Positions 33,156 to 42,674 of a DNA stretch of 64,000 nt are shown piece after piece (position 1 is the first letter of the stretch; every line of letters starts with the position of its first letter). The translations under genes and the position numbers were made by a program. Where the stretch lies: assembly GCF_017309075.1 (NCBI RefSeq), contig NZ_JAEMGS010000009.1, forward strand, positions 1-64,000, in the 5' to 3' direction. The stretch comes from Motiliproteus sp. SC1-56. Its GTDB lineage: Bacteria; Pseudomonadota; Gammaproteobacteria; Pseudomonadales; Balneatricaceae. The notes below the pieces were generated by a model. That model searched no databases. It saw only the letters and a program-made list of their open reading frames with translations, and had not been told where the DNA came from.

Positions 33156-33365
33156 ATGTCTGAAAGGGAAACCGGCACGGTCAAATGGTTCAATGACGCC
33201 AAAGGGTTTGGGTTCATCAAGCGGACGGGAGGGGAGGACGTGTTCGTTCACTACCGCCAGATCCGCGGCGAGGGACACCGCAGCCTGGTCGAGGGCCAAC
33301 AAGTCGAATACGGCGTGATCCAGACGCCCAAGGGGCTTCAGGCCGAAGACGTTTCCGCTGTCTGA
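33156..33365 (+). CDS. CspA-family cold-shock protein
   Basis: This 69-residue single cold-shock domain binds single-stranded RNA and DNA and acts as an RNA chaperone. RNP1 KGFGFIKR and RNP2 VFVHY are present, and the N-terminus GTVKWFNDAKGFGF is canonical. The 133-base AT-rich upstream region may encode a leader of the kind found before cold-regulated csp genes. AAAGGTG lies upstream of the ATG. It is a stand-alone gene ended by a GC hairpin. Confidence 0.95.
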   Translation: MSERETGTVKWFNDAKGFGFIKRTGGEDVFVHYRQIRGEGHRSLVEGQQVEYGVIQTPKGLQAEDVSAV

Positions 33366-33374
33366 GCGGACCCA

Positions 33375-33400
33375 CGGGCTGCGGCAGCCGCCGCAGCCCG
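33375..33400. terminator. GC-rich hairpin between cold-shock gene and esterase
   Basis: CGGGCTGCGGC - AGCC - GCCGCAGCCCG, an 11-bp perfect stem, lies 10 bases after the cold-shock stop and 15 bases from the end of the convergent esterase gene. No T-run follows. Confidence 0.6.
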
Positions 33401-33414
33401 CTCTCTAACTACCT

Positions 33415-34092
33415 CTATTTCCCGAACGCCTGGTCTTCCTCCCCGATACCCACCCGGCTCTTGAGCCACTGCCCCAGATCCCGTAACTCCTCGATGCAGA
33501 CCTGATGCTCCATGGGGTAACTGTGCCACGAGGGCCGATAGCCTTCCCGGCAGAGTGACTCAAATCCAGCCCGTCCCAGAGCCTGCGGCACCACCGGATC
33601 CCAGTCACCGTGGGCGACAAAAATGGGCAGGTTGGTGTCGGCGGTGGCGGATGCAGTGTCGCCGATACGATACGTGGAGAGACAGGCGAGCCCGGCTACC
33701 GCGCGCTGGCCGTCAATCACGCCGTGGTAGCCCAAAGCGCCACCTTGGGAGAATCCGATCAGCACGATGCGCGGGTCGGGTATGCCTTCTTCGTTCAAGC
33801 CGTCCAGCAGGTCAAAAAGCTGCGTGCGGGCCTCACCCAGGTGGGCTTCATTCACCTCGCGGATCTCCCCCATCGCCAGGATGTCGTACCAGGCCCGCAT
33901 GGGCATGCCGCCATTGACGGTCACCGGACGCACCGGCGCATGGGGGAAAACAAATTTTACCGACGCATCCGCCGGCAACCGCAGCTCCGGTACCGCAGGG
34001 ACGAAATCATTTCCGTCCGCTCCCAGACCGTGCAGCCACACCACCGCCCACTCGGCCTTGTTTTCCGGGTTGAGCTCCACCTTATCCAACAT
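33415..34092 (-). CDS. Carboxylesterase/phospholipase-type alpha/beta hydrolase
   Basis: This 225-residue cytoplasmic serine hydrolase belongs to the carboxylesterase 2 / acyl-protein-thioesterase-like family. It has AVVWLHGLGADGNDFVP near the N-terminus (oxyanion region), nucleophile motif LIGFSQGGALGYH (Ser near residue 114), acid AHGDWDPVVP and catalytic His in YPMEHQVCIEE. The ATG at 34092 has GAGGAG 6 bases upstream. A longer in-frame start at 34371 would add 93 residues antisense-like to pdxH and is rejected. It begins 10 bases after pdxH ends, so the two are probably cotranscribed. Confidence 0.9.
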   Translation of the reverse strand: MLDKVELNPENKAEWAVVWLHGLGADGNDFVPAVPELRLPADASVKFVFPHAPVRPVTVNGGMPMRAWYDILAMGEIREVNEAHLGEARTQLFDLLDGLNEEGIPDPRIVLIGFSQGGALGYHGVIDGQRAVAGLACLSTYRIGDTASATADTNLPIFVAHGDWDPVVPQALGRAGFESLCREGYRPSWHSYPMEHQVCIEELRDLGQWLKSRVGIGEEDQAFGK

Positions 34093-34102
34093 GCCGTTCT
34101 CC

Positions 34103-34750
34103 TCAGGGGGCCAGCCGTACAATGCGCCAGCCGTCAAACTCCAGGCCGTAGACCATGCGGTCGTGGAGGCGGTTTTTCCGCCCCTGCCAGAACTCAAAGC
34201 GCTCGGGAACCAGCCGGTAGCCGCCCCACTGGGCAGGACAGGGAACCGCTTGGCCGTCGCAGGCCTCGGCCAGCCGGGCCACCTGCGCTTCCAGCGCCTC
34301 ACGGCTCTGGACCACCGCGCTCTGCTGGGAGGCCGCGGCGCTGAGTTGGCTGCCCAGGGGGCGGCTGGCAAAATAGGCCTCGGCGGCCTCCCGCTCCAGC
34401 CGCTCGACCCGCCCCCAGATACGCACCTGCCTCTCCAGCGCCCGCCAGTAGAACAGCAGCTCGGCCTGGGGGTTTTCGCTCAGCTCTTGCCCCTTCTGGC
34501 TGCGATAATCGGTGTACCAGCAAAACCCCTTTTCATCGTAGTGCTTGAGCAATACCACCCGGGCCGAGGGGCAGCCGTCTTTGGTCGACGTGGCCAGCAC
34601 CATGGAGGAAGCGTCACCGGGATCAACGGTCAGCGCTTCCTCCATCCAGCGCTGGAACTGGATAAAAGGGTCAGGGTCCAGGTGCTCCCAGGTCAGCCCC
34701 TCGGCAATGTATTCCCGGCGCAATGCCTTCAAGTCCCGCGGATCAGCCAT
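34103..34750 (-). CDS. pdxH: Pyridoxamine/pyridoxine 5'-phosphate oxidase
   Basis: This 215-residue FMN enzyme makes pyridoxal 5'-phosphate from PNP or PMP. Family segments are LRREYIAEGL at the start, DPFIQFQRWMEEAL, SARVVLLKHYDEKGFCWYTD (FMN/substrate site), SQKGQELSENPQAELLFYW, and the C-terminal FEFWQGRKNRLHDRMVY with the Arg and His that hold the substrate. The ATG at 34750 with GCGAGG upstream matches family length; an upstream in-frame start at 34789 adds 13 residues. It is the first gene of a pair with the esterase. Confidence 0.95.
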   Translation of the reverse strand: MADPRDLKALRREYIAEGLTWEHLDPDPFIQFQRWMEEALTVDPGDASSMVLATSTKDGCPSARVVLLKHYDEKGFCWYTDYRSQKGQELSENPQAELLFYWRALERQVRIWGRVERLEREAAEAYFASRPLGSQLSAAASQQSAVVQSREALEAQVARLAEACDGQAVPCPAQWGGYRLVPERFEFWQGRKNRLHDRMVYGLEFDGWRIVRLAP

Positions 34751-34963
34751 TTCTACCTCGCCTTTTTCGATCGTGCTCCCGGCAAGCATATGCCAGCTTG
34801 CGCCGGGTCACTATAGGGACCGCGAGAGGTGGAATCAATGAAGCCCTTGGTAGTTGATAGTTAAAATGTATCGATAGCTTTGCAACTATTAATTTCCACA
34901 CGCGCGATTCGCTACTTACACTGTTACCAACGCTTAACGCCAACTCACTAACCGGAGACAACC

Positions 34964-35695
34964 ATGACCCAGACCAAAGAGCAGCAGCCTGTCCCCCAGG
35001 TCACCTTCCGCTTCCGCGAAGCCGACCAGTGGGTTGACCGCAGCAGCGACGCGCTTTTCAAAGGTAAAACCGTGGTGCTTTTCGCCCTGCCCGGCGCTTT
35101 CACACCCACCTGTTCCTCCAGCCACCTGCCCCGCTATAGCGAACTGGCTGAGCAGTTTAAACAGAACGGTGTAGACGAGATTTACTGCCTGTCGGTTAAC
35201 GATGCCTTCGTAATGAATGCCTGGAAAGCCGATCAGAAGGTGGACCACATCACCTTCCTGGCCGACGGTAACGGTGAGTTCAGCGAGGGCATGGGGATGC
35301 TGATGGACAAGCGTGAACTGGGGTTCGGCATGCGCTCCCGGCGCTACTCGATGCTGGTGCGCGATGGCGTGGTGGAGAAAATGTTCATCGAGAACGAGCA
35401 GTCCGGCGACCCCTTCCAGGTCTCCGATGCCGACACCATGCTGAAATACCTTAACCCCGAGGCCAAGGAGACCGCGCCGGTAACCCTGTTCGCCCGTCCC
35501 GGCTGCGGTCACTGCGCCCGGGCCAAGAATCTGCTGGAGGCGCACGGAATCACCTACGAGGAGATCCAGCTGGGTCGCGACGTCAATCATCGCGGGCTGA
35601 AAGCGGTGACCGGCCGCCAGACCGTGCCGCAGATCTACTTCGACGGCAAGCACATTGGCGGCGCCGACGAGCTTGAAGCCTACCTGGGCAGCTAA
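34964..35695 (+). CDS. Peroxiredoxin-glutaredoxin hybrid
   Basis: This 243-residue fusion has an N-terminal Prx5-type peroxiredoxin (VLFALPGAFTPTCSSSHLP, peroxidatic Cys near residue 49). The C-terminal glutaredoxin has TLFARPGCGHCARAKNLLE, redox pair C-G-H-C near residues 180-183, and GRQTVPQIYFDGKHIGGADEL. Such hybrids reduce H2O2 and alkyl peroxides with glutathione in a self-contained way. The 213-base upstream gap contains GATAG and CTAT elements (34856-34890) reminiscent of, but not correctly spaced for, an OxyR site. ACCGGAGACA precedes the ATG. Confidence 0.95.
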   Translation: MTQTKEQQPVPQVTFRFREADQWVDRSSDALFKGKTVVLFALPGAFTPTCSSSHLPRYSELAEQFKQNGVDEIYCLSVNDAFVMNAWKADQKVDHITFLADGNGEFSEGMGMLMDKRELGFGMRSRRYSMLVRDGVVEKMFIENEQSGDPFQVSDADTMLKYLNPEAKETAPVTLFARPGCGHCARAKNLLEAHGITYEEIQLGRDVNHRGLKAVTGRQTVPQIYFDGKHIGGADELEAYLGS

Positions 35696-35719
35696 ATGCC
35701 CACCCAAAAGGTCGGCGCC

Positions 35720-36088
35720 TCAGGGCCCCGGCCTTTTGATTGCCACCCGGTCAACAAAGAGGACCTGCGAAAATTGGCGCTTGAGCTTTTTGCTGTAAAA
35801 GTTCTGCATCAGGGTGCCCCGGCCGAAGCGGATCACAGCCCCCGGGGCCAGCGCGAGCCTCGGCGCCGCCAGCCACAGCTGCTCGTCCGCACTCACCTGA
35901 ACCTGGATATAGGTGTAGCTGTTGCTGTCGATGGCCTCGAGCACCCGGCCTTCAAACAACAACGGTTGATCGGTGGGCACCCCCAGGGCCTTGGCGGCCT
36001 GATCGGTGGAGGGATGGCCGGGCGGCGGCGCGGCCTGAGCTAACGCCGCAGATAAAACCCATACCGTGAAGAACACGCGCTTTGACAT
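35720..36088 (-). CDS. Small exported OB-fold-like protein of unknown role
   Basis: This 122-residue protein has a signal peptide (VFFTVWVLSAALAQA, cleaved before APPPG). The mature domain contains GRVLEAIDSNSYTYIQVQV, EQLWLAAPRLALAPGAVIRF and MQNFYSKKLKRQF. This pattern is seen in a family of small periplasmic proteins sometimes named NrfJ-like or annotated as nucleic-acid-binding because of an OB-like fold. The start at 36088 has GGAGG 7 bases upstream. It is convergent with the peroxiredoxin gene and divergent from dusA. No function is claimed. Confidence 0.65.
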   Translation of the reverse strand: MSKRVFFTVWVLSAALAQAAPPPGHPSTDQAAKALGVPTDQPLLFEGRVLEAIDSNSYTYIQVQVSADEQLWLAAPRLALAPGAVIRFGRGTLMQNFYSKKLKRQFSQVLFVDRVAIKRPGP

Positions 36089-36263
36089 GCATAACCTCCG
36101 CAACGACCGGTGCAAGAGCACCACTCTAACATACCGCTGGCCACACCCCATGCGATGCGCCCACGCCGGCGGGCAGGCGTTAGTGTATAATCGCAGTCCA
36201 TCTGGGCTAAACTAGCCGCTCGATACTTTCACCCGCGCCGCCTTGGAGCCCGCTGTCGACTTT

Positions 36264-37280
36264 ATGACCCCGGACACGAACCACCCTCAGCCATACGACC
36301 TCGACCGCCGCCTGTGCGTGGCACCGATGCTGGACTGGACAGACCGCCACTGCCGTTACTTCCACCGCCTGCTGAGCCGCCGCGCCGTGCTCTACACCGA
36401 GATGGTGACCACCGGCGCCCTCCTGCACGCCGAGCCGGACCGTTTTCTGCGCTTTGACCCGTTCGAGCAGCCGGTAGCCCTGCAGCTGGGGGGCAGCGAT
36501 CCCGCCGCACTAGCTCAGTGCGCCACCATGGCCGAGCGCTGGGGCTACAGTGAAGTCAACCTCAACGTCGGCTGTCCCAGCGACCGGGTACAGAACGGCC
36601 GCTTCGGCGCCTGCCTGATGGCCGAACCCCAGCTGGTCGCTGATTGTGTCGCCGCCATGAAGGAAGCGACCACGATTCCGGTGACCGTCAAGCACCGTAT
36701 CGGCATCGACAACCTGGACAGTTACGAACTGCTGCACCGCTTCGTCGCTACCGTTGCCAACAGTGGCTGCACCACCTTTATCGTCCACGCTCGCAAGGCC
36801 TTTCTGCAGGGTCTGAGTCCGAAGGAGAACCGCGACGTTCCCCCCTTGCGCTATGACACCGTCTACCGGCTCAAGGAGGACTTCCCCGAGCTGGAGATCG
36901 TGATCAACGGCGGGATCAAGACCCTGAATGAGGCCCGTGTCCATCTGGAACAGGTGGACGGCGTAATGATCGGGCGCGAAGCCTACCAGAACCCCTACCT
37001 GCTGGCTGAGGTAGATCGCGATATTTACGGCGCTACCCACGAGCCCCCGAGCCGCCAGCAGGTGCTGGAAGATCTGTACCCCTACATTGAGGCCCAGCTG
37101 GCCGAGGGAGCCCGCCTGAGCTGGATCGCCCGCCACATTCTCTGTCTGTTTCAGGGCCAGCCCGGCGCCCGTCGTTTCCGCCGGCATATCAGTGAAAACG
37201 CCTTCAAGGATGGGGCCGGTCTCAACGTGCTGAAAGAAGCCGCCGCCCTGATTAACCCCCGCGTCACCGACGCCGCCTGA
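36264..37280 (+). CDS. dusA: tRNA-dihydrouridine(20/20a) synthase
   Basis: This 338-residue FMN enzyme reduces U20/U20a in tRNA D-loops. Motifs are [20 protein letters not shown] at the start (DusA-specific), [20 protein letters not shown] with the catalytic Cys near residue 117, [19 protein letters not shown], and INGGI plus [13 protein letters not shown] of the FMN-binding barrel. The ATG at 36264 is taken; a TTG at 36243 with no better ribosome site would add seven residues. tal follows after 16 bases, an order also recalled from Pseudomonas. Confidence 0.94.
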   Translation: MTPDTNHPQPYDLDRRLCVAPMLDWTDRHCRYFHRLLSRRAVLYTEMVTTGALLHAEPDRFLRFDPFEQPVALQLGGSDPAALAQCATMAERWGYSEVNLNVGCPSDRVQNGRFGACLMAEPQLVADCVAAMKEATTIPVTVKHRIGIDNLDSYELLHRFVATVANSGCTTFIVHARKAFLQGLSPKENRDVPPLRYDTVYRLKEDFPELEIVINGGIKTLNEARVHLEQVDGVMIGREAYQNPYLLAEVDRDIYGATHEPPSRQQVLEDLYPYIEAQLAEGARLSWIARHILCLFQGQPGARRFRRHISENAFKDGAGLNVLKEAAALINPRVTDAA

Positions 37281-37296
37281 CCGAGAGCACCCGTTT

Positions 37297-38250
37297 ATGG
37301 CCAACCTGCTGCAACAATTGAAAGAGATGACCACCGTGGTCGCCGACACCGGCGAGTTCGAGTCCATTCGCCAGTTCGCCCCGGAGGACGCCACCACCAA
37401 CCCGTCCCTGCTGCTCAAGGCGGCCCAATTGCCCGAGTACGCGCACCTGATCCAGGATGCACGGGAGTGGGCCGGTGCCCAGCAGGTCGACGAGGCGGAG
37501 CGCCTTGGCCTCATGGCCGATCGGTTGGCGGTCAACTTCGGCAAGGAGATTCTCAAGGTAATCCCCGGCAAGATCTCCACCGAGGTGGACGCGCGCCTCT
37601 CTTTTGACACCCAGGGCACCATCCACCGCGCGCGACGCCTGATCAGCCTGTACAAAGAGGCCGGAATCGGCAGCGAGCGGGTGCTGATCAAGATCGCCTC
37701 CACCTGGGAGGGCATTCAGGCCGCCCGCGTTCTTGAGCAGGAAGGCATCCGCTGCAACCTGACCCTCCTGTTCGGCTTTGCCCAGGCGGTGGCCTGCGCC
37801 GAAGCCGGGGTGTTTCTGATCTCGCCCTTTGTCGGCCGCATCCTGGACTGGCACAAGCAGAAGACCGGTAAGGAAGGGTTCCGTGCCCCGGAGGATCCGG
37901 GCGTTCTCTCCGTCACCCGCATCTACAACTACTACAAGCAGCACGGCTACGACACCGTGGTCATGGGCGCGAGCTTCCGTAACAGCGGAGAGATCCTGGA
38001 GCTGGCCGGCTGCGACCGCCTGACCATCAGCCCCGCCCTGCTGGACGAACTGGCCGCCACCGAGGGGCTGCTGGTGCGCAAGCTGTCCGCAGCCGATACC
38101 GGCCCCGCCCAGGAACGCCTGAGCCTCGACGAAACCGCCTTCCGCTGGGCAATGAACGAGGACGCCATGGCCACCGAGAAGCTGGCCGAGGGCATACGCA
38201 ACTTCACCGCCGACCAACGCCGGCTCGAGAGCCTGCTGCAGCAGCTCTAA
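37297..38250 (+). CDS. tal: Transaldolase (TalB type)
   Basis: This 317-residue enzyme of the non-oxidative pentose phosphate pathway moves a dihydroxyacetone unit between sugar phosphates. The Schiff-base lysine is in [11 protein letters not shown] near residue 132, the same position as E. coli Tal[15 protein letters not shown] near residue 31 and [27 protein letters not shown] (about residues 150-176) are typical. It is in one operon with dusA and ends at a 12-bp hairpin shared with a convergent cyclase gene. Confidence 0.96.
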   Translation: MANLLQQLKEMTTVVADTGEFESIRQFAPEDATTNPSLLLKAAQLPEYAHLIQDAREWAGAQQVDEAERLGLMADRLAVNFGKEILKVIPGKISTEVDARLSFDTQGTIHRARRLISLYKEAGIGSERVLIKIASTWEGIQAARVLEQEGIRCNLTLLFGFAQAVACAEAGVFLISPFVGRILDWHKQKTGKEGFRAPEDPGVLSVTRIYNYYKQHGYDTVVMGASFRNSGEILELAGCDRLTISPALLDELAATEGLLVRKLSAADTGPAQERLSLDETAFRWAMNEDAMATEKLAEGIRNFTADQRRLESLLQQL

Positions 38251-38265
38251 GCGCCCCACCGCCCC

Positions 38266-40056
38266 TTACCCCGGTTGCAACGCAACCGGGGTATAGAGCC
38301 GCTCCCGTTGACGGCGCCCCCGCACAGCCACTTCGCCGACAACCCGCAACACGCTGCCACCGATGGCCTGCGCACTGGCCTCGGAAAGCAGGATCCGCGT
38401 TCTCCACTCCTTGTTCAGCGCCTCCAGGCGGGCCGCCAGGTTGACGGCATCGCCGTGCACCGTATAGCTGAGACGATCCTCGGCGCCAACACTTCCGGCC
38501 ACCACCTCGCCGGTATTGATGCCGACCCGGCAGCGCAACCGGTGGCCTTCAAAGAGCCGCTCGTCCGTGAGCCGCTGAATCGCCAACGCTGCCGCCAGAG
38601 CGCGTTGAGCATGGTCCGGCAGCGGCTGCGGGACATTGAAAATCGCCAGGATGGCGTCCCCCTGAAACTGCGTCACTAAACCGCCCTCGGCCTCAATCGC
38701 CGCCACCGCCGCGGAGAAATACCCATTCAGCAGGGTGACAATGGCGGCCGGTTCCAGCTGCTCGGACAACGCCGTAAAGCCCTCCAGATCACAGAAGAGG
38801 ATGGTGGCCCGGGTCTGCTTCGCCGCCAGCGTCCCTTCGTGCTGCATCAGCTCTCGCGCCACTTGAGCCGGAACATATTGCCCCAGGAGTCGCCTCACCC
38901 GCTCGTTTTCCCGCAACCCCTTCAACATCTGGTTGAACGCCCGGGCCAGCCTGTCCAGCTCTCGTATTCGGCTTGCAGCCAACGGTCTGGCCTGTGCCAG
39001 CTTCCCGTTGCCGATAGCCTCGAAGCCGGCCTGTATGCGCGTGACGCTGGCGCCGATCCGGCGGCTAAGCCAGGCCACGCCCCCCAGGCCCGCCAGGATC
39101 AGCACAAGGCCCGCCCCGGCCATCATCAGCAGACGTCGGATCTCATCGGGCATCGCAACCTGCTTCAGGTAGCCTCCAAGCAACCAGGGCACATCTGCGT
39201 AACCCGCCAGTTCCCGGTAAAAATAGAAGTGGGTGATGCCCTCGATACGGAGCCGGTGGCCCTTCACATCCTGCAACGACAACCAGTCGACGGGGCGGCT
39301 CTGGGCGCTCCAGAGGTGACTCAGCGCCGGGTTGCCCACCTCCGTCAATTGCGGAAGGGCGTCGCCGAAGCTGGCCGTTCGCGCGCCATCATCCACCGGC
39401 CCGGTCTGTGAAAGCACTGCGTCCCTGCCGTACAGGAGAAACAGCTCGAGTCCCTCCCGGGTCGCCAGCTGCTGAAGAAACGCTGATAACGCCTCAATCG
39501 TGATCGCCGCCACCAGCAAACCCGCTGGCCGTGCCTCCCCCCCGACCGGCATCAACACTGGCACGACCTGATGCCCCAGCCGCGCACTCCAGGTCGGCTG
39601 CAGCCAAATCAGCCCCGTGGGCAGCGACTTGAGGTAGGGGTCGAGGCGACGTCCCGGTCGCTCTTGCCACAGCGCCGCAAACCCCACCTCCCCGCCCCGT
39701 TCAACGTACGTCATACGCCGGTCCAGGTCGAAAAAGCCAATACCCAGCACCTGCGGTGTCGGCGCCAGGGCCCCCGCCAGCAGGTACTTCAGCGCCTTGG
39801 TATCGTGCTGAATATGCGGCTGCTCTGCCAGGTAGTCGGCCAGGTAGCGCAGCTGCCCTTCAACCGGCTCCAACTGGCCCCGGAGTTCGCCCACCAGAGT
39901 GTCCATGGTGTTCTGGACCAGCCTCGACAGCAGGCTGCGGGTGTTCTTTTCCGCACCGGAAACACCCAAATAGAGCGAGATTCCCAGGCCAAGCAACAGG
40001 GTCAGACCAAACCCGGCCATCAAAAGTCGGCTAAAGGCGATTTTTCTGGACGTCAT
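38266..40056 (-). CDS. Membrane sensor class III adenylate/guanylate cyclase
   Basis: This 596-residue receptor-type cyclase has a first membrane segment (LLMAGFGLTLLLGLGISLYL, about 12-31) and a ~280-residue Cache-like periplasmic sensor. A second membrane segment (AGAGLVLILAGLGGVAWL), a HAMP-like linker and a C-terminal catalytic domain from about residue 415 follow. The metal-binding Asps lie in TILFCDLEGFTALSEQL and FQGDAILAIF, and the ribose/base region is YTVHGDAVNLAARLE. The residue before FQGD where adenylate cyclases usually carry Lys (K-x-x-G-D) is Gln here, so the nucleotide specificity is uncertain. Upstream, 9 bases away, is a small secreted protein gene likely in the same operon. 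Confidence 0.87.
   Translation of the reverse strand: MTSRKIAFSRLLMAGFGLTLLLGLGISLYLGVSGAEKNTRSLLSRLVQNTMDTLVGELRGQLEPVEGQLRYLADYLAEQPHIQHDTKALKYLLAGALAPTPQVLGIGFFDLDRRMTYVERGGEVGFAALWQERPGRRLDPYLKSLPTGLIWLQPTWSARLGHQVVPVLMPVGGEARPAGLLVAAITIEALSAFLQQLATREGLELFLLYGRDAVLSQTGPVDDGARTASFGDALPQLTEVGNPALSHLWSAQSRPVDWLSLQDVKGHRLRIEGITHFYFYRELAGYADVPWLLGGYLKQVAMPDEIRRLLMMAGAGLVLILAGLGGVAWLSRRIGASVTRIQAGFEAIGNGKLAQARPLAASRIRELDRLARAFNQMLKGLRENERVRRLLGQYVPAQVARELMQHEGTLAAKQTRATILFCDLEGFTALSEQLEPAAIVTLLNGYFSAAVAAIEAEGGLVTQFQGDAILAIFNVPQPLPDHAQRALAAALAIQRLTDERLFEGHRLRCRVGINTGEVVAGSVGAEDRLSYTVHGDAVNLAARLEALNKEWRTRILLSEASAQAIGGSVLRVVGEVAVRGRRQRERLYTPVALQPG
38267..38293. terminator. Perfect hairpin between tal and the cyclase gene
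   Basis: TACCCCGGTTGC - AAC - GCAACCGGGGTA, a 12-bp perfect stem. It covers the stop codon and the last eight codons of the minus-strand cyclase and lies 16 bases after tal. No T-run is present; it may serve both convergent transcripts. Confidence 0.6.
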
Positions 40057-40065
40057 CGACGCGGG

Positions 40066-40596
40066 CTAACCGGCGATGCGGGTCAACTGGGCTTGAAGGT
40101 GACGAATGTCCTCGTGGCTGTCCTTGCGGATAAACTCCAGCACCAACCCTTTGTCATTGAGGGTACGGTGGTAGGTCTGCATTTCGTAGCCACCGTCATC
40201 GGTGATCAGCAAGGCGTGTACCGTCAGGGTCGCCCCCTTAATGCGGGCCCAAACGAAGGGGTCTCCCTGCATGGGATCAAGCGGCACCTGGCGACCAAAA
40301 ACGTTGGTTTTCATCGCCGAGGCGTAGATGTGCTCGCGGTCGGTGGGCACGAACTTTATTCGGTAAACCGCGCGCTTCAGCCTGCCATCAGCCTTGTGGG
40401 TGACCGTCGTCCACTTCACCGAAAAGCGGTCATCCCCGTCCGCGGGCGCGATGGAGACGCTCAGGTCCCGCTCGATGCCGTCCTCCATGGTGAGATGGCC
40501 GATGTAGTCACCAAAAAATGCCGCCACGGGAAGCTCGTCCGCTCGCACCAGCATCGGGATCAGCAACACGGCCAGCAGCAACGGGCGATAGATCAT
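40066..40596 (-). CDS. Small exported protein of unknown function
   Basis: This 176-residue protein has a signal peptide (LLLAVLLIPMLVRA, cleavage before DELPV). The mature part looks beta-rich (IGHLTMEDGIERDLSVSIAP, FSVKWTTVTHKADGRLKR) and lacks cysteines or any catalytic motif I recognise. It ends 9 bases before the start of the sensor cyclase on the same strand, so it may be a periplasmic partner or ligand-binding accessory for that cyclase. This is inferred from position only. Confidence 0.6.
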   Translation of the reverse strand: MIYRPLLLAVLLIPMLVRADELPVAAFFGDYIGHLTMEDGIERDLSVSIAPADGDDRFSVKWTTVTHKADGRLKRAVYRIKFVPTDREHIYASAMKTNVFGRQVPLDPMQGDPFVWARIKGATLTVHALLITDDGGYEMQTYHRTLNDKGLVLEFIRKDSHEDIRHLQAQLTRIAG

Positions 40597-40757
40597 GCCT
40601 ACCCCTCCAGCGTTTAACTCTTATTGTAGGTGGCCCTCACAGAATGCTGCAAGGCAACAGAAAGCCCAATATTTTCAAAATGTTCCACCTATCCATCCTT
40701 GCATAATGGTGACCTTGAATTATGGTTTATAGGCGGGCTTGAATTCAGGGGCCTGCC

Positions 40758-42674
40758 GTGCCATCTGTTGCCGCAGGAGGTGAGGCGATCAAACCCTTAC
40801 TGGAGGTCAACCGCCTGGCGGTGGATTTTCATGTCCACGGCACCCGGGTACCTGCGATCCGGGATCTCTCCTTTCGCCTGATGCCAGGAGAGACCCTGGC
40901 GCTGGTGGGCGAGTCTGGCTCTGGAAAAACCGTCAGCTCCCAGGCCATCATGGGCATCCTTCCCAAGGCCGCACAGATCTCCGCCGGCGAAATACTGTTT
41001 ACCCCCGAGGGGGGCAAGACGGTGGATATCGCTCAGCTGGACCCCGACAGCGACGAGATGTTCCATATTCGTGGCAACCGCATATCCCTGATTTTCCAGG
41101 AGCCAATGGTATCGCTCTCGCCCATGCACAGCATCGGCAACCAGATCCGCGAAGCCATGCTCCTGCACCGGGATGTCGACCGCAGAGAGGCGACCCGCGC
41201 CACCATCGAAATGCTGCGCCTGGTAGGTTTTCCCAATCCGGGGGAGGCGATCAACGCCTACCCCTTTGAGTTGTCGGGGGGGTTGCGACAGCGGGCGATG
41301 ATCGCCATGGCCCTGATCTGTCACCCTTCACTGCTGATCGCCGATGAGCCCACCACCGCGCTCGACGTTACCGTGCAGGCCCAAATTCTGCAGCTGATCA
41401 AATCCCTGCAGAAGGAGCTGGGCATGGCGGTGCTGCTGATCACCCACGACCTGGGGGTGGTCGCCAACATGGCCGACTCCGTGGTGGTGATGTATCACGG
41501 GGAGGTCACCGAACGGGGTTCGGCAACAGCGCTGTTCCGCGCCCCCCAGCACCCCTACCTCAAGGCCCTTTTCAGTGCGGTCCCCCACTTCGATATGCAG
41601 GCAGGCGAGCGGCTGCGCCCGATCCGGGAGATCAGCCACGACTTCGAGCATTTCAGCCGCCTGCGCGCCCCCTGGACCGAGGAGCAAAAGGCCGCCGGCC
41701 CGCACCTGCGCATCCGCGGCCTGAGCAAGCGCTTCACCCAGCGGGATGGCAGCTGGTTCGGCACCCGCCCGCAGGCGGCCAATCCTGCAGTGGAGAACGT
41801 GGATCTGGACATCGCCTGTGGGGAATGTTTCGGCCTGGTGGGCGAAAGCGGCTGCGGTAAGACCACCCTCAGCAAGATGCTGATGCGGGCGGTCACCCCC
41901 GACAACGGGACGATCACCTACAACGACCACGGGCGCATGGTGGATCTGCTCGGCCTCAACCCCGAGCAGCTAAGGGCTTTTCGACCCAAGATGCAGGTGG
42001 TGTTCCAGGACCCCTACAGCGCCCTCAACCCCCGCATGACCGTGCTGAACATCCTCTGCGAGCCCCTGGCCATCCATGGCCTGGGAAGCCAGGCCGAACA
42101 GCAGGAGCGGGCCAAGGAGCTGATGGCCCTGGTGGGCCTCGATCCCCGTTTTCTCAACCGTTACCCCCACAGTTTCTCCGGCGGCCAGCGCCAGCGCATC
42201 AGTATCGCCCGCGCCCTGGCCCTGGAGCCGGAGCTGGTGATCTTTGACGAGCCGGTATCGGCCCTAGATGTCTCGGTCCAGGCGCAGATTCTCAACCTTC
42301 TGAAAGACCTGCAAAAAGAGCTGGGGCTGACCTACCTGTTCATCTCCCACAATTTGGCGGTGGTCGATTACGTCGCCGAACGTATTGGCGTCATGTGCCG
42401 GGGAGAGCTGGTGGAGGTGGGGCAGCGTGAGCAGATCTTTCGCAACCCCCGTCACCCCTATACCCGGGCGCTGCTGGCGGCTGTCCCCTACCCGGACCTC
42501 GACCGCCCCCTGGACTTCGCGCTGCTGGAAGAGGGGCGTCACAACGAACCCAGCCGCTGGGAGCCGCCCTTTCGCCGCCACCCGGACCAACCCAGCGAGT
42601 TCATGGAGATCGAGCCCCGGCACCTGGTCCGCATCACCCCGCAGGGCGATCCCCTCCGGAGCCTGACCTCATGA
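40758..42674 (+). CDS. Fused two-domain ATPase of a peptide-type ABC importer (YejF/DppDF-like)
   Basis: This ~638-residue protein has two complete ATP-binding cassettes. The first has Walker [10 protein letters not shown], signature [15 protein letters not shown] and Walker [13 protein letters not shown]. The second has [24 protein letters not shown] and [12 protein letters not shown]. Each ends in an oligopeptide-type C-terminal segment ([28 protein letters not shown]). It energises uptake by the permeases encoded downstream. The start is ambiguous: a GTG at 40758 has AGGGG 7 bases upstream, while a much better site, AGGAGGTGA at 40775-40783, is followed 7 bases later by ATC at 40788, exactly where homologues begin. 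It overlaps the binding-protein gene by ATGA. Confidence 0.9.
   Translation: MPSVAAGGEAIKPLLEVNRLAVDFHVHGTRVPAIRDLSFRLMPGETLALVGESGSGKTVSSQAIMGILPKAAQISAGEILFTPEGGKTVDIAQLDPDSDEMFHIRGNRISLIFQEPMVSLSPMHSIGNQIREAMLLHRDVDRREATRATIEMLRLVGFPNPGEAINAYPFELSGGLRQRAMIAMALICHPSLLIADEPTTALDVTVQAQILQLIKSLQKELGMAVLLITHDLGVVANMADSVVVMYHGEVTERGSATALFRAPQHPYLKALFSAVPHFDMQAGERLRPIREISHDFEHFSRLRAPWTEEQKAAGPHLRIRGLSKRFTQRDGSWFGTRPQAANPAVENVDLDIACGECFGLVGESGCGKTTLSKMLMRAVTPDNGTITYNDHGRMVDLLGLNPEQLRAFRPKMQVVFQDPYSALNPRMTVLNILCEPLAIHGLGSQAEQQERAKELMALVGLDPRFLNRYPHSFSGGQRQRISIARALALEPELVIFDEPVSALDVSVQAQILNLLKDLQKELGLTYLFISHNLAVVDYVAERIGVMCRGELVEVGQREQIFRNPRHPYTRALLAAVPYPDLDRPLDFALLEEGRHNEPSRWEPPFRRHPDQPSEFMEIEPRHLVRITPQGDPLRSLTS

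Noticed and set aside
33415-34371. Esterase read as 318 residues from an upstream start
   Set aside because: The extra 93 residues are an Arg/Trp-rich antisense-like reading of pdxH; the ATG at 34092 has GAGGAG upstream and matches family length.
34856-34890. Possible OxyR operator before the peroxiredoxin-glutaredoxin gene
   Set aside because: GATAG and CTAT elements occur, but the spacing (8 between the best pair, 17 between the two GATAG) does not follow ATAG-N7-CTAT-N7 and no second half fits.
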